Shown here: piece by piece, positions 41,403 through 49,693 of the stretch
How the letters are laid out: each line of letters begins with the position of its first letter
Position numbering within the stretch: the first letter of the stretch is position 1
DNA from: Enterocloster bolteae
Lineage (GTDB): Bacteria > Bacillota > Clostridia > Lachnospirales > Lachnospiraceae
Assembly (NCBI RefSeq): GCF_002234575.2
Contig: NZ_CP022464.2
Location: 1,364,001 to 1,428,000 of the forward strand
Direction of reading: 5' to 3'
Length of the DNA: 64,000 nt
The notes under the pieces: model-generated
What the model was told of the DNA's origin: nothing
What the model saw: the letters and a program-made list of their open reading frames with translations, nothing else
The model's database searches: none
Made by a program: the position numbers and the translations under genes

Positions 41403-41981
41403 ATGAAATTCAGAAAATGTGCTGCTGCCGGAGTGCTGGCACTGTGCCTGGCGGCGGCCGGTCCTCTGAGCGCCCTGGCCGGGCAGAATGCAGGACCGGG
41501 GGCAGCTTACCAGCCTTCTGTCAATGGGGTGAACATCTATGTCAGCAAGATGGGAAATACGCTGACGCTGAAACAGTATGCCCAGACCATAGGAACCTGG
41601 CCCGTAAAGCTGGGACGGCGGTCCGAGACAGGGGACAAGGTGCAGGAGGGAGACGAAATCACGCCCTCCGGATCGTTCTATGTGTGCACAAGAAATGACC
41701 AGAGCATATGCTATCTGGCTCTGGGATTATCCTATCCCAATGCCGAGGATGCAGAGCGGGGCCTGAGAGACGGCCTGATTAATGAGGAACAGTATAATGC
41801 CATTGTGGAGGCTAACAAGGCAGGCATACAGCCGCCCTGGAATACTCCTTTAGGCGGGGCCATTGAGATACACGGGGACCAGGGAGGAGGAACCTCCGGC
41901 TGCATCGCGGTTACAAATGATGTGATGGATATTCTGTGGGAATACTGTCCTCTGGGAGTTCCGGTAACAGTTGGGCCGTAG
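41403..41981 (+). CDS. Secreted L,D-transpeptidase (YkuD domain)
   Basis: The product has 192 residues from the ATG at 41403 with AAGGAG upstream. A signal peptide covers residues 1-26 ('KCAAAGVLALCLAAAGPLSALAG'). The YkuD domain ends with the active-site block 'IEIHGDQGGGTSGCIAVTNDVMDIL', with His, then Ser-Gly-Cys. The arginine that normally follows (S-x-G-C-x-R) is Ala here. These enzymes form 3-3 cross-links in peptidoglycan or cross-link proteins to it, and act outside the membrane. Confidence 0.87.
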   Translation: MKFRKCAAAGVLALCLAAAGPLSALAGQNAGPGAAYQPSVNGVNIYVSKMGNTLTLKQYAQTIGTWPVKLGRRSETGDKVQEGDEITPSGSFYVCTRNDQSICYLALGLSYPNAEDAERGLRDGLINEEQYNAIVEANKAGIQPPWNTPLGGAIEIHGDQGGGTSGCIAVTNDVMDILWEYCPLGVPVTVGP

Positions 41982-42044
41982 TGATTCAGAGATACCGTTA
42001 TCAGGCCTGGTTAAGGGATGAGGATGGTTTGGAAGGAGAGAATC

Positions 42045-42137
42045 ATGTGCAGGAATAAAAAGAAAAACAACAATGTCTGGCTCCATGCAAAGCCTGTAAG
42101 CTCAGCGGCGCCTGCATGGAGTAATATGTGCCGCTGA
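42045..42137 (+). CDS. Possible 30-residue small protein
   Basis: An ATG follows a strong GGAAGGAGAG site at the right distance. The peptide is basic at the start (CRNKKKNNN), has two tryptophans and ends CR. It lies between the L,D-transpeptidase and the CD3324-like gene. There is no homology I can name. The ribosome site is the main support. Confidence 0.3.
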   Translation: MCRNKKKNNNVWLHAKPVSSAAPAWSNMCR

Positions 42138-42191
42138 GATGAATGCTGGCTTTGCTTCCTTAAGAGTGATGAAGATAAGGAGTGAGCCGAC

Positions 42192-42455
42192 ATGAAATAT
42201 GTCAATGCAAAGGCAGTCCTCCCCCATCACCTGGTGGAGGAACTGCAGGAATACATACAGGCCGGATATATCTATATCCCGGCCAGGGAAGACCGGCACA
42301 GGGCCTGGGGTGAGCAAAGCGGCTGCCGCAGGGAGCTGGCGGAGCGGAACGCCGGAATCGTGGATGCTTACCGGCAGGGGGTATCCCTGGAGGAGCTGGG
42401 GGATAAGTACTGTCTTTCTGTCCACGCCATACGAAAAATTGTATATCAGAAGTAA
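42192..42455 (+). CDS. CD3324-family small helix-turn-helix protein
   Basis: The product has 87 residues and starts at an ATG after AAGGAG. The pattern 'KYVNAKAVLPHHLVEELQEYIQAGYIYIPAR' followed by 'WGEQSG' and a C-terminal helix-turn-helix ('GVSLEELGDKYCLSVHAIRKIVY') is that of the CD3324-type proteins common in clostridia. These are often found as lone genes and probably bind DNA. The function is not known. A strong terminator follows. Confidence 0.8.
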   Translation: MKYVNAKAVLPHHLVEELQEYIQAGYIYIPAREDRHRAWGEQSGCRRELAERNAGIVDAYRQGVSLEELGDKYCLSVHAIRKIVYQK

Positions 42456-42461
42456 ACCATG

Positions 42462-42489
42462 GGGAGCCGCAGTGCGCGGCTCCCTTTTT
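42462..42489 (+). terminator. Intrinsic terminator
   Basis: The perfect 9-bp stem GGGAGCCGC/GCGGCTCCC with loop AGTGC is followed by TTTTT. It ends the CD3324-family gene. Confidence 0.92.
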
Positions 42490-42566
42490 CGGCAGGTTTG
42501 AGTGGCGTATATCAGGCTGATGCGGAAACCATAATACAGAATTCTACAGAAGAAAACAGTAGATTG

Positions 42567-42756
42567 CATATCCGTTTCCCGGGAGATAGGATAGAGTCAC
42601 CGGAAATAAGGAAATAGAAATAAGAAAACAGAAATTAAGCCTGCAAATAAAAAGTCAATAGGAAAATGAGAAATTTTCAAGATTTATTGTTGATTAAATT
42701 TCAGGTACAACAAATAGACCACCATTATCTGCTGGTCTGAAAGGATGTGGTATTCT
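42567..42756 (-). other. Non-coding end of the IS element, candidate bridge RNA region
   Basis: About 190 bases without a gene lie between the inverted repeat and the transposase stop. On the minus strand they include a stem AGACCA/TGGTCT with an 11-base loop (42710-42735 area) and A/T-rich unpaired tracts. In IS1111-group elements the bridge RNA is encoded downstream of the transposase, so this is the more likely place. The call is positional; no guide loops could be matched by eye. Confidence 0.4.
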
Positions 42757-43968
42757 CTATTCTGGAAGAGACATTAGATATTCTTTTACTCTTCCGTAAT
42801 AGATACGCAGAAACTTATTAGCGCCTGCAGTCATGTAGACATAGTAAGGCTTTCCTTGAGCACGTTTCTTATCAATAAACGCATATACAGGGTCGTCCTG
42901 CGGTTTTGTTTTGATGAGACAGTCCATGACCTGAAATAAGGTTTTTCGGAGGGAAGATGAGCCGCGTTTGGAGGTTGGAACGCTTTTTTGTTCATAGGTT
43001 CCGGATTCGTTGACACCTGGGTCTACACCAGCAAATGCAGTGATAGCCCCTTTGTGGGTAAAGCGTGTGACATCTCCGATTTCAGCCATAAGCTGAGGGC
43101 CAAGAGACGGGCCAACACCCTTCATACCCATAACAACGGGATATTCCGGCAGCTTGGCGGCTGTGTCATTCATCAGGGTACGGAGCTCTTCCACGGTCTT
43201 GGAAGCAGTGTTTAATTGTTCTATGGACTGTTTCACGATCAGCTTGGTTAGATCATCTTTTGGAAGTATAGGAACAAGCTCCTTTGCAGCTCCATAGATT
43301 TCTTCAGCCTTGTCTTTGCTAAAGTTATACTTCCTACGTTTGCACCACTTCTGATAATGGTCGACAAATGCATTTAATGAGAATTTACGAACATAGTCCA
43401 CATGCCAGTATGTAGTAGCAAAATCAACCCACTTCTGGCTGCCGTCCTCACGGGCAGGGCTATCAAAGTAAGTATTAACACCAGGGTAAGTCTGATCGAG
43501 GATACCGATGAGGTTATTCTTCATAGCTGTTTTGTGTTTCATGTAGAAGCCAAACTGACGGTTCATGGTCTTTAGTTGATTGCGTAGTTCGTCCATAAGA
43601 CTATACTGTTTCAATTCCGTCCAACTGTCAAGGGTGTAACGAGCTATTTTTACAGCGTCAGCTTTATCAGATTTTACTTTGCGGAGAGAATGAGCTCCAA
43701 AATCTTTAATGAGCTTAGGATTTACGGCAGTTACAAAAAGACCTGCCAGAGAAAGCTCACGAGCCAGTGGTTCGTAGTAACGGCCAGTATGTTCCATAAC
43801 GATGCGTGATTCACCTTCGATTGATCGGATCTGCTCAATTAAGGATTGGATGTTACTGGAGGTGTGCTTGATTTCAAAGGGAGAAGAAACGATTTCTCCA
43901 TAAGGTCGTAGAATGGCGATCATACTTTTGCCTTTGGAAACATCAATACCAACAGCGTTCATGTTCAT
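42757..43968 (-). CDS. IS110-family transposase (DEDD recombinase)
   Basis: The product has 403 residues. In the N-terminal RuvC-like DEDD domain D9 (GIDVSKG), E59 (VMEHTGRYY), D101 and D104 (SDKADAVKIA) are seen. A helical spacer follows. The C-terminal Transposase_20 domain has 'VVMGMKGVGPSLGPQLMAEIGDVTRF' and the serine block 'FAGVDPGVNESGTY'. The frame is intact, so the element could be active. AGGAG lies ten bases before the ATG. Such enzymes move DNA with the help of a bridge RNA. Confidence 0.93.
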   Translation of the reverse strand: MNMNAVGIDVSKGKSMIAILRPYGEIVSSPFEIKHTSSNIQSLIEQIRSIEGESRIVMEHTGRYYEPLARELSLAGLFVTAVNPKLIKDFGAHSLRKVKSDKADAVKIARYTLDSWTELKQYSLMDELRNQLKTMNRQFGFYMKHKTAMKNNLIGILDQTYPGVNTYFDSPAREDGSQKWVDFATTYWHVDYVRKFSLNAFVDHYQKWCKRRKYNFSKDKAEEIYGAAKELVPILPKDDLTKLIVKQSIEQLNTASKTVEELRTLMNDTAAKLPEYPVVMGMKGVGPSLGPQLMAEIGDVTRFTHKGAITAFAGVDPGVNESGTYEQKSVPTSKRGSSSLRKTLFQVMDCLIKTKPQDDPVYAFIDKKRAQGKPYYVYMTAGANKFLRIYYGRVKEYLMSLPE

Positions 43969-44040
43969 AAATTTGTCACTCCTAAAGATTATTGCAATAG
44001 ATAAGTACCAGTTTTACTCATTGCCTATTCAATCTACTGT

Positions 44041-44265
44041 GGTGTGACACGAACGTACCAAAGGCAGTTCAACCTGCATAAAACGAACGCTGCAAATGAG
44101 GAGCTGGTTATCAGTCTTAATTACGGACGCGAAGTCCAAGAAAGGAGGCCGATATACCGATTGCTCCAACATTGTAACAGCTTAAGCAACAAGATGGATA
44201 ATTCCTTACTGGCTGTAAGGGATATTAACCATAAATATATTGTAGTAGAAAAGAGGTGTTTTATC
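44041..44265. other. Non-coding stretch right of the IS element
   Basis: This stretch lies between the right inverted repeat and the ceramidase-like gene. It is an open frame on the plus strand, but its translation has no protein character. It holds a small hairpin GGAC-GCGAA-GTCC and the ribosome site GAGGTG for the next gene. If the element is of the IS110 rather than the IS1111 branch, its bridge RNA would be expected here on the minus strand. Confidence 0.4.
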
Positions 44266-45591
44266 ATGCAGACATGTAATATGGTGCAGGCCGGATATGG
44301 AGAGGCGGACATCACGCCGGATAATCCGTCTGAGATGGTGGGATTTTACCGTCCGGATAACCGTTCCAGGGGCGTGAGGGATTCTTTAAGGCTCCAGGCA
44401 TTGGTATGGGAGGCTGACGGCGTCATGGGCGGCCTTATTGTCATAGACAGCCTGGGCTTTACAGTGGAGCTGTCCAATGTCCTGCGGGACAGGGCGGCTG
44501 CTGCGCTTCACACGGGAAGGGAGCGGATTATGGTATGCTTTTCCCATACTCACAGTGCGCCCAATGCAGCGGAGGAACCGGATTACTTTGAAATGGTATG
44601 CCGGCAGGCAGATACGGCTGTCCGGAAGGCCGCGGGAAAAATGAAATCCATGGAGGCGGCCTGGGGGATTGGGGAAAACACTGTGGGGGTGAACCGGAGG
44701 AATGAACCGGAGCAGATGGACGGGCGGTTAGGCATTTTAAAGCTGGCGGCCCGGGACGGAAAGGAACCGGAGGTCCTTCTTATTCGCGTGACAGCCCATG
44801 CAAATGTACTGTCCGGGGATAATTATTTTATCTCCGCAGATTATATGGGGGCCGCAAGGAAACGGCTGGAGGAAGCATACGGCTGCCCGGTGATGATGGT
44901 ACAGGGAGCTGCCGGGGATATTCGTCCCAGATATCATCAGGACAACATGGAATATGTGGAGATTCACTGCTGGGAGATGGCCCGGAAAGGATTTTCACAG
45001 GAATACAGGCAAAAATATGTGCCTCAGAGCCGCCGGGCCCTGGAACAGATGGCGGAAGATATGTTCCGGTCCGTGGACGCTGTGTATGCCTCATTGGTGC
45101 TGATGCCCCTGGAGCGCGTGGAAATCCGATCTTCCTTTTGCCGGTTTGCGGCTGATGTGCCGGACATGGAAAGGGCAGAGGAAATTGCAGAGGAGGCGGA
45201 GAGGGAAGGCGAAATTGACGGGAGGATGTGGCTGAAGGAGGTGAAGCGCCTTCTGGATGAAGGCATACAAAAGCAGTATGCTGACATAGAGATTCAGTAT
45301 CTTTTTGTCAACCAGGGCTGTCTCTGCGGTGTTCCCAATGAGGCCATGTGCCGGATCGCCATTGATATTTGGAAGGAGGCAGAGGCACCGCTTCTGTTTT
45401 TCAACGGCTATACCAACGGATGCAGCAGCTATCTGCCCACCGCAGAAGAGTATGATAAGGGAGGATACGAGGTGCTGTGGTCCAACCTGGTATATTTTCC
45501 CTATCATGGCCGGGTCATGCCTTTAAACAGGGACACGGCCGGGAAAATGGCCGCGCAGGTGGTGGAGGATTGGAGGAAGAGCAGATCATAA
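44266..45591 (+). CDS. Neutral/alkaline ceramidase-like protein
   Basis: The product has 441 residues from the ATG at 44266 (GAGGTG upstream); a longer reading reaches into the IS flank. The start 'VQAGYGEADITPDNPSEMVGFY', the zinc-site type 'MVCFSHTHSAPN', 'RVTAHANVLSGDNYFISADYMG', 'MVQGAAGDIRPRYH' and 'FFNGYTNGCSSYLPTAEEY' match the neutral/non-lysosomal ceramidase superfamily. No signal peptide is seen, so a cytosolic amidohydrolase-like role is likely. The substrate is unknown; it is adjacent to a sodium symporter on the other strand. Confidence 0.83.
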   Translation: MQTCNMVQAGYGEADITPDNPSEMVGFYRPDNRSRGVRDSLRLQALVWEADGVMGGLIVIDSLGFTVELSNVLRDRAAAALHTGRERIMVCFSHTHSAPNAAEEPDYFEMVCRQADTAVRKAAGKMKSMEAAWGIGENTVGVNRRNEPEQMDGRLGILKLAARDGKEPEVLLIRVTAHANVLSGDNYFISADYMGAARKRLEEAYGCPVMMVQGAAGDIRPRYHQDNMEYVEIHCWEMARKGFSQEYRQKYVPQSRRALEQMAEDMFRSVDAVYASLVLMPLERVEIRSSFCRFAADVPDMERAEEIAEEAEREGEIDGRMWLKEVKRLLDEGIQKQYADIEIQYLFVNQGCLCGVPNEAMCRIAIDIWKEAEAPLLFFNGYTNGCSSYLPTAEEYDKGGYEVLWSNLVYFPYHGRVMPLNRDTAGKMAAQVVEDWRKSRS

Positions 45592-45623
45592 AGCATCCTA
45601 AGAACCAGGAGTATCAATAGCAG

Positions 45624-45671
45624 ACAGGGACTGTTTTCGCCGGCCATACACCGGCAACAGACAGTCCCTGT
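45624..45671. terminator. Two-way hairpin between convergent genes
   Basis: The outer 11-bp stem ACAGGGACTGT/ACAGTCCCTGT encloses an inner stem GCCGG/CCGGC. It lies between two converging genes and could end both. There is no long T run. Confidence 0.65.
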
Positions 45672-45683
45672 AATGGTTAATAA

Positions 45684-47141
45684 TTAATCATCTTCCTCAG
45701 GAGCCAGCTCCGTGGTCTCCTTCTCAGGCGGCATGGCCAGTGAGAAGATAATAAAGCAGATGAAGGCAGCCGCCAGACCCGGAATGATGGGCTGGCTGAA
45801 CTTGATGCCGAAAAGCATCCCCTTTGAAATGTGTTCCAGATATACCACCACGATGGTGCCGGCGATCAGGGAGGCGATGGTGCCTGCCGTGGACGCCTTT
45901 TTCCAGTAATGTCCCATGACATATGGGAAGAAGGAACCGGCTGCTCTTAATGTGAAGCAGAACATCAGGATGGATACAATGCTCTGTGTGTTAAAGAGAG
46001 CGATGAACATGGAGGCCAGGCCCACCAGACACATGACGATTTTTGTAACCTTCATGACGGACTGGCTGGATGCATCCGGCTTCAGCACTGCCTTATAGAT
46101 GTCATTGGCAAAGATGGAGCCTGCGCCAAGGAGATCGGAGTCAGAGCTGGACATGGTGGCGGAGATGATGCCTGCGAACAGAAGTCCGCATATAAGGGCC
46201 GGCATGGTGTTGATGGCAAGGACCGGCAGGGCGTAACGCGCGCCCACTGACTCAAACTGCGCGGAGCTGAATTTGCCCATATTGATTAGGGCCAGCGTGA
46301 TGATGCCCAGGATGGTGGGAATAAAGGCGTAGATAAAGTTTACCAGGGCTGCCAGCCAGGCGCCGCCCTTGGCTGCCTTTTCGTCCCTGGCAGCGTAGAA
46401 TCGCGACACAGCCTCCTGCCCTACGGAGAAGGTGGCTGTATACATGATTACAAGGGAGATAATTCCAAACAGATCATAGCCCTGGAACAGGCTCAATGTG
46501 CCCTCTGGTATGTTGGATGCAACATTGTCCCAGCCCCCCGCGTAATTCATGGCAAAGGGAACTGCGATAATCATGCCGATGACAATCAGGAATACCTGGA
46601 CAAAGTCTGTCAGTGTAACGCTCCAGAGACCGCCCATGATGGAGTAGACCGTAACAACAACAGCTACAATGATAACAGCCACCTGGTAGTCAATATTCAG
46701 CATGGTGGACAGGATGACGGCAGAAGCAATGAACTGTCCGGCGGTAAGCCCCACCAGGGGAAGAAGCATGATGACGGCTGTTATAATTCCGCAGGATTTT
46801 CCGTAACGTCTGCGGAAATATTCAGGAACCGTCTTGACCGTGGCTGCCCTGAATTTGGGAGCCACGAAGCTGAGGATGATAAAGGCGATACCCATGGTGG
46901 TTATGTACCAGGACGCGCTGAGTCCGAAGCCTGACATACCGTTCTGTACCACGCCCAGGGAGCTGCCGCCGCCGATTTCCGTGGCTGCCAGGGTACCGGC
47001 CATGAGAAGCGGTCCCAGACGGCGTCCGGCCACCATGAAGTCGGTGTTGGTGGATATCTTGGTGGATGAGTACCAGCCAATCCACAGCATGAAAAGCAGG
47101 TAGACGATTACGATGATTGTTACAATTACATTTGAACCCAT
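45684..47141 (-). CDS. Sodium:solute symporter (SSS family)
   Basis: The product has 485 residues with 12-13 membrane segments. The N-terminus is 'IVIVYLLFMLWIGWYSSTKISTNTDFMVAGRRLGPLLMAGTLAATEIGGGSSLG', with the SSS signature around 'VGQEAVSRFYAARDEKAAKGG' and the Na+-site region 'GIISATMSSSDSDLLGAGSIFANDIY'. It ends with an acidic tail. It is related to the PanF/pantothenate and proline symporter branch; the substrate is not readable. AGGAGGGGTTTT lies before the start. It converges on the ceramidase-like gene. Confidence 0.9.
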   Translation of the reverse strand: MGSNVIVTIIVIVYLLFMLWIGWYSSTKISTNTDFMVAGRRLGPLLMAGTLAATEIGGGSSLGVVQNGMSGFGLSASWYITTMGIAFIILSFVAPKFRAATVKTVPEYFRRRYGKSCGIITAVIMLLPLVGLTAGQFIASAVILSTMLNIDYQVAVIIVAVVVTVYSIMGGLWSVTLTDFVQVFLIVIGMIIAVPFAMNYAGGWDNVASNIPEGTLSLFQGYDLFGIISLVIMYTATFSVGQEAVSRFYAARDEKAAKGGAWLAALVNFIYAFIPTILGIITLALINMGKFSSAQFESVGARYALPVLAINTMPALICGLLFAGIISATMSSSDSDLLGAGSIFANDIYKAVLKPDASSQSVMKVTKIVMCLVGLASMFIALFNTQSIVSILMFCFTLRAAGSFFPYVMGHYWKKASTAGTIASLIAGTIVVVYLEHISKGMLFGIKFSQPIIPGLAAAFICFIIFSLAMPPEKETTELAPEEDD

Positions 47142-47254
47142 AAAACCCCTCCTGTTAAAATGTTTTTCTTACCTTTATTCTACCATAGGAGCCTGGGTGG
47201 AATAAGGACCATTTCTGCAGAAAATATACCGATTATGATACTTTGCAGGGGAAC

Positions 47255-47283
47255 TTGACTTATGGCATAAATGCCAATAAAAT
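47255..47283 (+). promoter_or_regulatory. Promoter with inverted repeat in the spacer, upstream of the LytTR regulator
   Basis: TTGACT, a 17-bp spacer and TAAAAT form a good sigma-A promoter. The spacer contains TGGCAT-AA-ATGCCA (47263-47276), a natural place for an operator that would block RNA polymerase. Confidence 0.6.
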
Positions 47284-47336
47284 ATAGGATAGGCTGTGCG
47301 CCGTACAGCAGTTTTATGAGAGAGGGGGTCCCGGGT

Positions 47337-48044
47337 ATGTATAATGTGGCTGTCTGTGACGATACAGAAGAGGAACGCCTTCAGGCAGCAGAATATGCCG
47401 GCCGTTTTTTTGAACGGGAAGGCATTGAGGTGCGTATAGATACATATGCCGCCGGAAGGGAGCTTCTGGAGTCGGGCAGGGAGTATGATTTGTATCTTCT
47501 GGATGTGCTGATGCCCGGAATGAGCGGCATTGACACCGCACAGGCCCTGGCGGAAGACAAGGATCATCCGGTGGTGGTATTTATCACATCGTCCCTGGAA
47601 TCAGCTGTGGAGGGATACCGCGTGGAGGCAGCGGGATTTATTTTAAAGCCTGTGGAGGAAGAGAACTTTTGGTCCACCATGGAGCGTGTGGTGAGGCGCA
47701 GGCTGGGAGTGAAGAAGGCTGTTTTGTCCGTGGTCCATAACCGGGTGAATGTGGAGCTTCCCCTGGAGCGCCTGGCCTGGTTTGAGAACCGGCTTCACCG
47801 TGTTTTTGTGAAGCTGACGGATGGGGAAGTACTGTCCGTCAACCAGAAGCTGTCTGAGCTGCAGCTGGTTCTGGAACCCCATGCCCAGTTCCTGCGCTGC
47901 CATCAGAGTTACCTTGTGAATCTGGACTATGTGGACAAGCTGGAAGATTCCTGTTTTTACATGCGGGACGGACAGATGATTCCCATATCCAGGAACTTTT
48001 ATAAACTGAGCAAGAATGCCTATTACCATTACCGTCTGAAATGA
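47337..48044 (+). CDS. LytTR-type response regulator
   Basis: The product has 235 residues from the ATG at 47337 (AGAGGGGG upstream). The receiver domain (1-120) has D8, D9 and the phospho-acceptor D56 ('LYLLDVLMPGMSG'). A C-terminal LytTR DNA-binding domain covers about 135-235 ('LPLERLAWFENRLHRVFVKL', 'FLRCHQSYLVNLDYVDKL', 'MIPISRNFY'). It belongs to the AgrA/LytR class. Its kinase partner follows after 7 bp. Confidence 0.92.
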   Translation: MYNVAVCDDTEEERLQAAEYAGRFFEREGIEVRIDTYAAGRELLESGREYDLYLLDVLMPGMSGIDTAQALAEDKDHPVVVFITSSLESAVEGYRVEAAGFILKPVEEENFWSTMERVVRRRLGVKKAVLSVVHNRVNVELPLERLAWFENRLHRVFVKLTDGEVLSVNQKLSELQLVLEPHAQFLRCHQSYLVNLDYVDKLEDSCFYMRDGQMIPISRNFYKLSKNAYYHYRLK

Positions 48045-48051
48045 GGTACCT

Positions 48052-49356
48052 ATGAACGACGCGGCATGTACTGTCTTTATGAATCTGATTAACCTGGCTG
48101 TGCGTATGATGCCCATTTTTGTATGCCTGGATCCAAAACACAGTTACAGGGAGAACATAGCAGCCATTTCCGCCTACCTGTGGGTCATCATGATATCCAT
48201 GGAATCCATATTCCATATCAGCCCCCAGGTCTTTTTTGTGTTCCGGGGCATATTTTCCTGTCTTTACTTTCTGGTGCTCCTTGTCTTTTTTAAAGGAACC
48301 CTGCTTAAGAAAGGATTCCTGTACATATCCGCGTGGCTGTTCGCGGTCCTGTCCGCATCGCTGAACGAGTTTGCTGCCTGGATATTAAAGGGGCATGTGT
48401 CCCTGACATACGGACAAATCTGTGTGGCGGTATCCCTGCTGTGGGCCTGCGGGTTTTATGGGTTTGTGCGGTTTTGGCTGAGGGATAAGGTAAACCGGCT
48501 TTTTGACCAGTTATCCAGGCGATCCTGTTCCCTGCTGCTGACATACCCTTCTGTCTCCCTGTTCATCCTTTTTATCGGGAACAACACCATATTCTCATCG
48601 CGTTCCCTGGCTGAGCGGGGACTGGAGGACGTGCTGTTCTATCTGGCGCTGTGCATCATGATACTGGTGCTCTATGTGCTTATTCTGAGCAGCACCCTGG
48701 AAATCATGTGCCGCCGCAGGACAGAGGAGGAGCTGCAGTTTGCCAGGCAGCTTATCAGCCAGCAGAGGGAGCATTATAACCAGACCCTGGATTACATTGA
48801 ACAGGTGCGCATCATCAAGCATGATTTCCGCCATCACATCCATGCCCTTCTGAACATGGACAGGGGAGAGCGGACCAATTACCTGATGAATCTGAAGAGG
48901 GAGCTGGACATGACGGCTGAGATGGTGTTCTGCCAGAACCAGGCCGTAAACGGGCTTTTGCAGGAGTATGCCGCCAGGGCAAGGCAGGATGGGGTGGAGT
49001 TCACTGCCAGGGTGGATTTATCCGCCCATGTGCCGGTGGACGATTTGACCTTGTGCATTGTCACCGGCAACCTGCTGGAAAACGCCCTGGAAGCATGCCG
49101 CCGCCTGACAGGACCGCGTTTCATCCTGGTCCAGGCCAGGTGGCTGGACGACCACCTTATGATGCTGGTGGAAAATTCCTACAACGGGCAGATTAAAAAG
49201 AACGGAAGCAGGATACTGTCCAGCAAACGGGACGGCGGTCTGGGCATACTGAGCATAAAGCGCATACTGAACCAGCCGGGGGATGAGTTTGATGTGGATT
49301 ACAATGACACCACCTTTACGGCCATGGTGAAAATCGTGGACAGGGCCCTGGGATAG
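48052..49356 (+). CDS. GHKL sensor histidine kinase (AgrC-like)
   Basis: The product has 434 residues. Residues 1-215 form six to seven membrane segments, then comes a coiled coil with 'EQVRIIKHDFRHHIHALL' (phosphorylated His in 'HDFRHH') near residue 262. A GHKL ATPase domain follows, with 'CIVTGNLLENALEACRR' and 'GGLGILSIKRI'. The design is that of peptide-sensing kinases in quorum systems. No AgrD-like peptide gene is visible nearby, so the signal is unknown. Confidence 0.9.
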   Translation: MNDAACTVFMNLINLAVRMMPIFVCLDPKHSYRENIAAISAYLWVIMISMESIFHISPQVFFVFRGIFSCLYFLVLLVFFKGTLLKKGFLYISAWLFAVLSASLNEFAAWILKGHVSLTYGQICVAVSLLWACGFYGFVRFWLRDKVNRLFDQLSRRSCSLLLTYPSVSLFILFIGNNTIFSSRSLAERGLEDVLFYLALCIMILVLYVLILSSTLEIMCRRRTEEELQFARQLISQQREHYNQTLDYIEQVRIIKHDFRHHIHALLNMDRGERTNYLMNLKRELDMTAEMVFCQNQAVNGLLQEYAARARQDGVEFTARVDLSAHVPVDDLTLCIVTGNLLENALEACRRLTGPRFILVQARWLDDHLMMLVENSYNGQIKKNGSRILSSKRDGGLGILSIKRILNQPGDEFDVDYNDTTFTAMVKIVDRALG

Positions 49357-49401
49357 GATGTACTTTCCGGCTCATTTCCGGCTCAGGACAAGATAAAAGC
49401 A

Positions 49402-49429
49402 TTGCAATCTTCCTGAAACCATGTATAAT
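49402..49429 (+). promoter_or_regulatory. Promoter of the thiD-cytX unit
   Basis: TTGCAA, 16 bp and TATAAT lie just upstream of the TPP riboswitch. Confidence 0.7.
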
Positions 49430-49445
49430 GGTAGTTGTAAATAAA

Positions 49446-49528
49446 CGGGGAGCTCACTTAAGTGGGCTGAGAGTAAGCTGTTCATGCTTAGACCCATTAC
49501 CTGATTTGGATAATGCCAACGTAGGGAC
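49446..49528 (+). ncRNA. TPP riboswitch (THI element)
   Basis: The conserved blocks are in order: GGGGAGC, GGGCTGAGAG, GACCC, ACCTGAT, GGATAATGCCAACGTAGGGA. This is the thiamine pyrophosphate aptamer. A terminator hairpin follows at 49547, so binding of TPP is expected to stop transcription before thiD. Confidence 0.96.
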
Positions 49529-49546
49529 CATAACGGACGATTGCCG

Positions 49547-49578
49547 GCGGAGCACCTGTTTTGGTGTTCCGCTTTTTT
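49547..49578 (+). terminator. Riboswitch expression platform terminator
   Basis: The stem GCGGAGCACC/GGTGTTCCGC with loop TGTTTT is followed by six T residues. It lies between the TPP aptamer and thiD. Confidence 0.9.
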
Positions 49579-49693
49579 GATATGCGGGACGATTCTGTGT
49601 GGTATCAGGCATGGGCGCCGGAGCTTCCCGGCGGCGGATTGGGGGCACCACCTTCCGCCGCTTTATAAAATTAATGCGAAAAGGAGAATGACA

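Larger units (their letters stand above)
42556..44040 (-). mobile_element. IS110-family element (IS1111-like)
   Basis: An 11-bp perfect inverted pair, ACAGTAGATTG at 42556-42566 and CAATCTACTGT at 44030-44040, brackets a DEDD transposase gene. Subterminal inverted repeats of this size are a feature of the IS1111 branch; classical IS110 elements lack them. The true ends probably lie a few bases outside. No target duplication is expected for this family and none is evident. The insertion lies between the CD3324-like gene and the ceramidase-like gene, and no coding sequence is visibly broken. Confidence 0.75.

Noticed and set aside
44044..44265. A 74-codon N-terminal extension of the ceramidase-like protein
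   Set aside because: It has no family similarity, begins at the IS edge, and a ribosome site (GAGGTG) directly precedes the ATG at 44266.
48052..49356. An Agr-type quorum peptide gene near the GHKL kinase
   Set aside because: I looked in the flanking intergenic stretches on both strands and found no short frame with a ribosome site and AgrD character, and no AgrB-like gene.
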